A DNA stretch of 5,769 nt from Butyrivibrio sp. GTDB taxonomy: Bacteria; Bacillota_A; Clostridia; Lachnospirales; Lachnospiraceae. The notes below the pieces were generated by a model. It saw nothing but the letters and a program-made list of their open reading frames with translations. It had not been told where the DNA came from and did no database searches. The translations under genes and the position numbers were made by a program. Numbering within the stretch: the first letter of the stretch is position 1; each line of letters opens with the position of its first letter. The stretch covers positions 1-5,769 of the forward strand of contig JAGOGF010000149.1 in assembly GCA_017996845.1 (NCBI GenBank). The letters are read 5' to 3'. This document shows, piece after piece, positions 5,744 to 5,769 of the stretch.

Positions 5744-5769
5744 CAATGGCTAAGTCATAAAAGCCATTG
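5744..5769 (-). other. Hairpin at the window edge, probably part of intron domain IV
   Basis: CAATGGCT (5744-5751) and AGCCATTG (5762-5769) form a perfect eight-base-pair stem around a ten-base loop. It lies just 5' of domain V in the intron's orientation, which is where the base of domain IV or the joint after an intron-encoded protein would be. The stem reaches the last base of the window and may be longer. Confidence 0.55.

Larger units (their letters stand above)
5644..5769 (-). mobile_element. Group II intron, 3' end (continues past the window)
   Basis: Read on the minus strand, the last 126 bases fold into the expected end of a group II intron: a hairpin at the window edge, a domain V helix, a two-base joint, then a domain VI helix with a bulged adenosine 7 nt from a 3' terminus of GAT. 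The terminal AT fits the AY end of these introns, and the segment around GTGAGAGGACGG is familiar from Firmicute introns. Domains I to III and any intron-encoded reverse transcriptase would lie to the right, outside the window, so completeness and mobility cannot be judged. The inferred 3' splice junction is at 5644/5643, so the 3' exon is the antisense of the trxA end. The intron is therefore antisense to trxA and does not interrupt its coding sequence. Confidence 0.88.

Overview
The window looks like a chromosomal segment from a gut-type Firmicute of the class Clostridia, most likely Lachnospiraceae. The reasons are strong AGGAGG-type ribosome binding sites, moderate GC content, a clostridial-style CTP synthase and thioredoxin, a tiny four-cysteine protein of a kind I associate with Lachnospiraceae, and a RACo-like [2Fe-2S]/ASKHA protein typical of anaerobes. 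The assignment rests on protein resemblance read by eye, not on a search.

Layout. Positions 24-1643 (+) encode complete CTP synthase (pyrG). It ends at a long nested hairpin (1670-1734) that can act as a terminator in both directions. Converging on it from the right is a minus-strand set of four genes, transcribed leftward from about 5130: a C_GCAxxG_C_C family cysteine protein (4568-5020), a RACo-like ATPase with an N-terminal [2Fe-2S] ferredoxin domain (2910-4571), a 56-residue four-cysteine protein (2750-2920) and a YitT-family membrane protein (1740-2711). The first three genes overlap by 4 and 11 bases, and the last follows after 38 bases with no terminator, so they look like one operon. 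A roughly 300-base divergent control region (5021-5323) separates this operon from thioredoxin (trxA, 5324-5638, +). It contains a TGTGA-N5-TCACA dyad at about -41 from a consensus -10 box, and a perfect 16-base palindrome immediately before the trxA ribosome binding site.

Right after the trxA stop codon, on the minus strand, lies the 3' end of a group II intron. Domains V and VI can be folded by eye, including a bulged branch-point adenosine 7 nt from an AT 3' end. The rest of the intron is outside the window.

How the genes may work together. The leftward operon reads as a redox module. An ATP-using electron-transfer activator sits between two cysteine-rich partners and faces thioredoxin across a shared control region. 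RACo relatives reductively reactivate corrinoid proteins, but no corrinoid protein or methyltransferase is present here, so the target is unknown. This uncharacterised module is the most interesting biology in the window, followed by the intron placement and the trxA leader. I see no tRNA, rRNA, CRISPR array or IS element.
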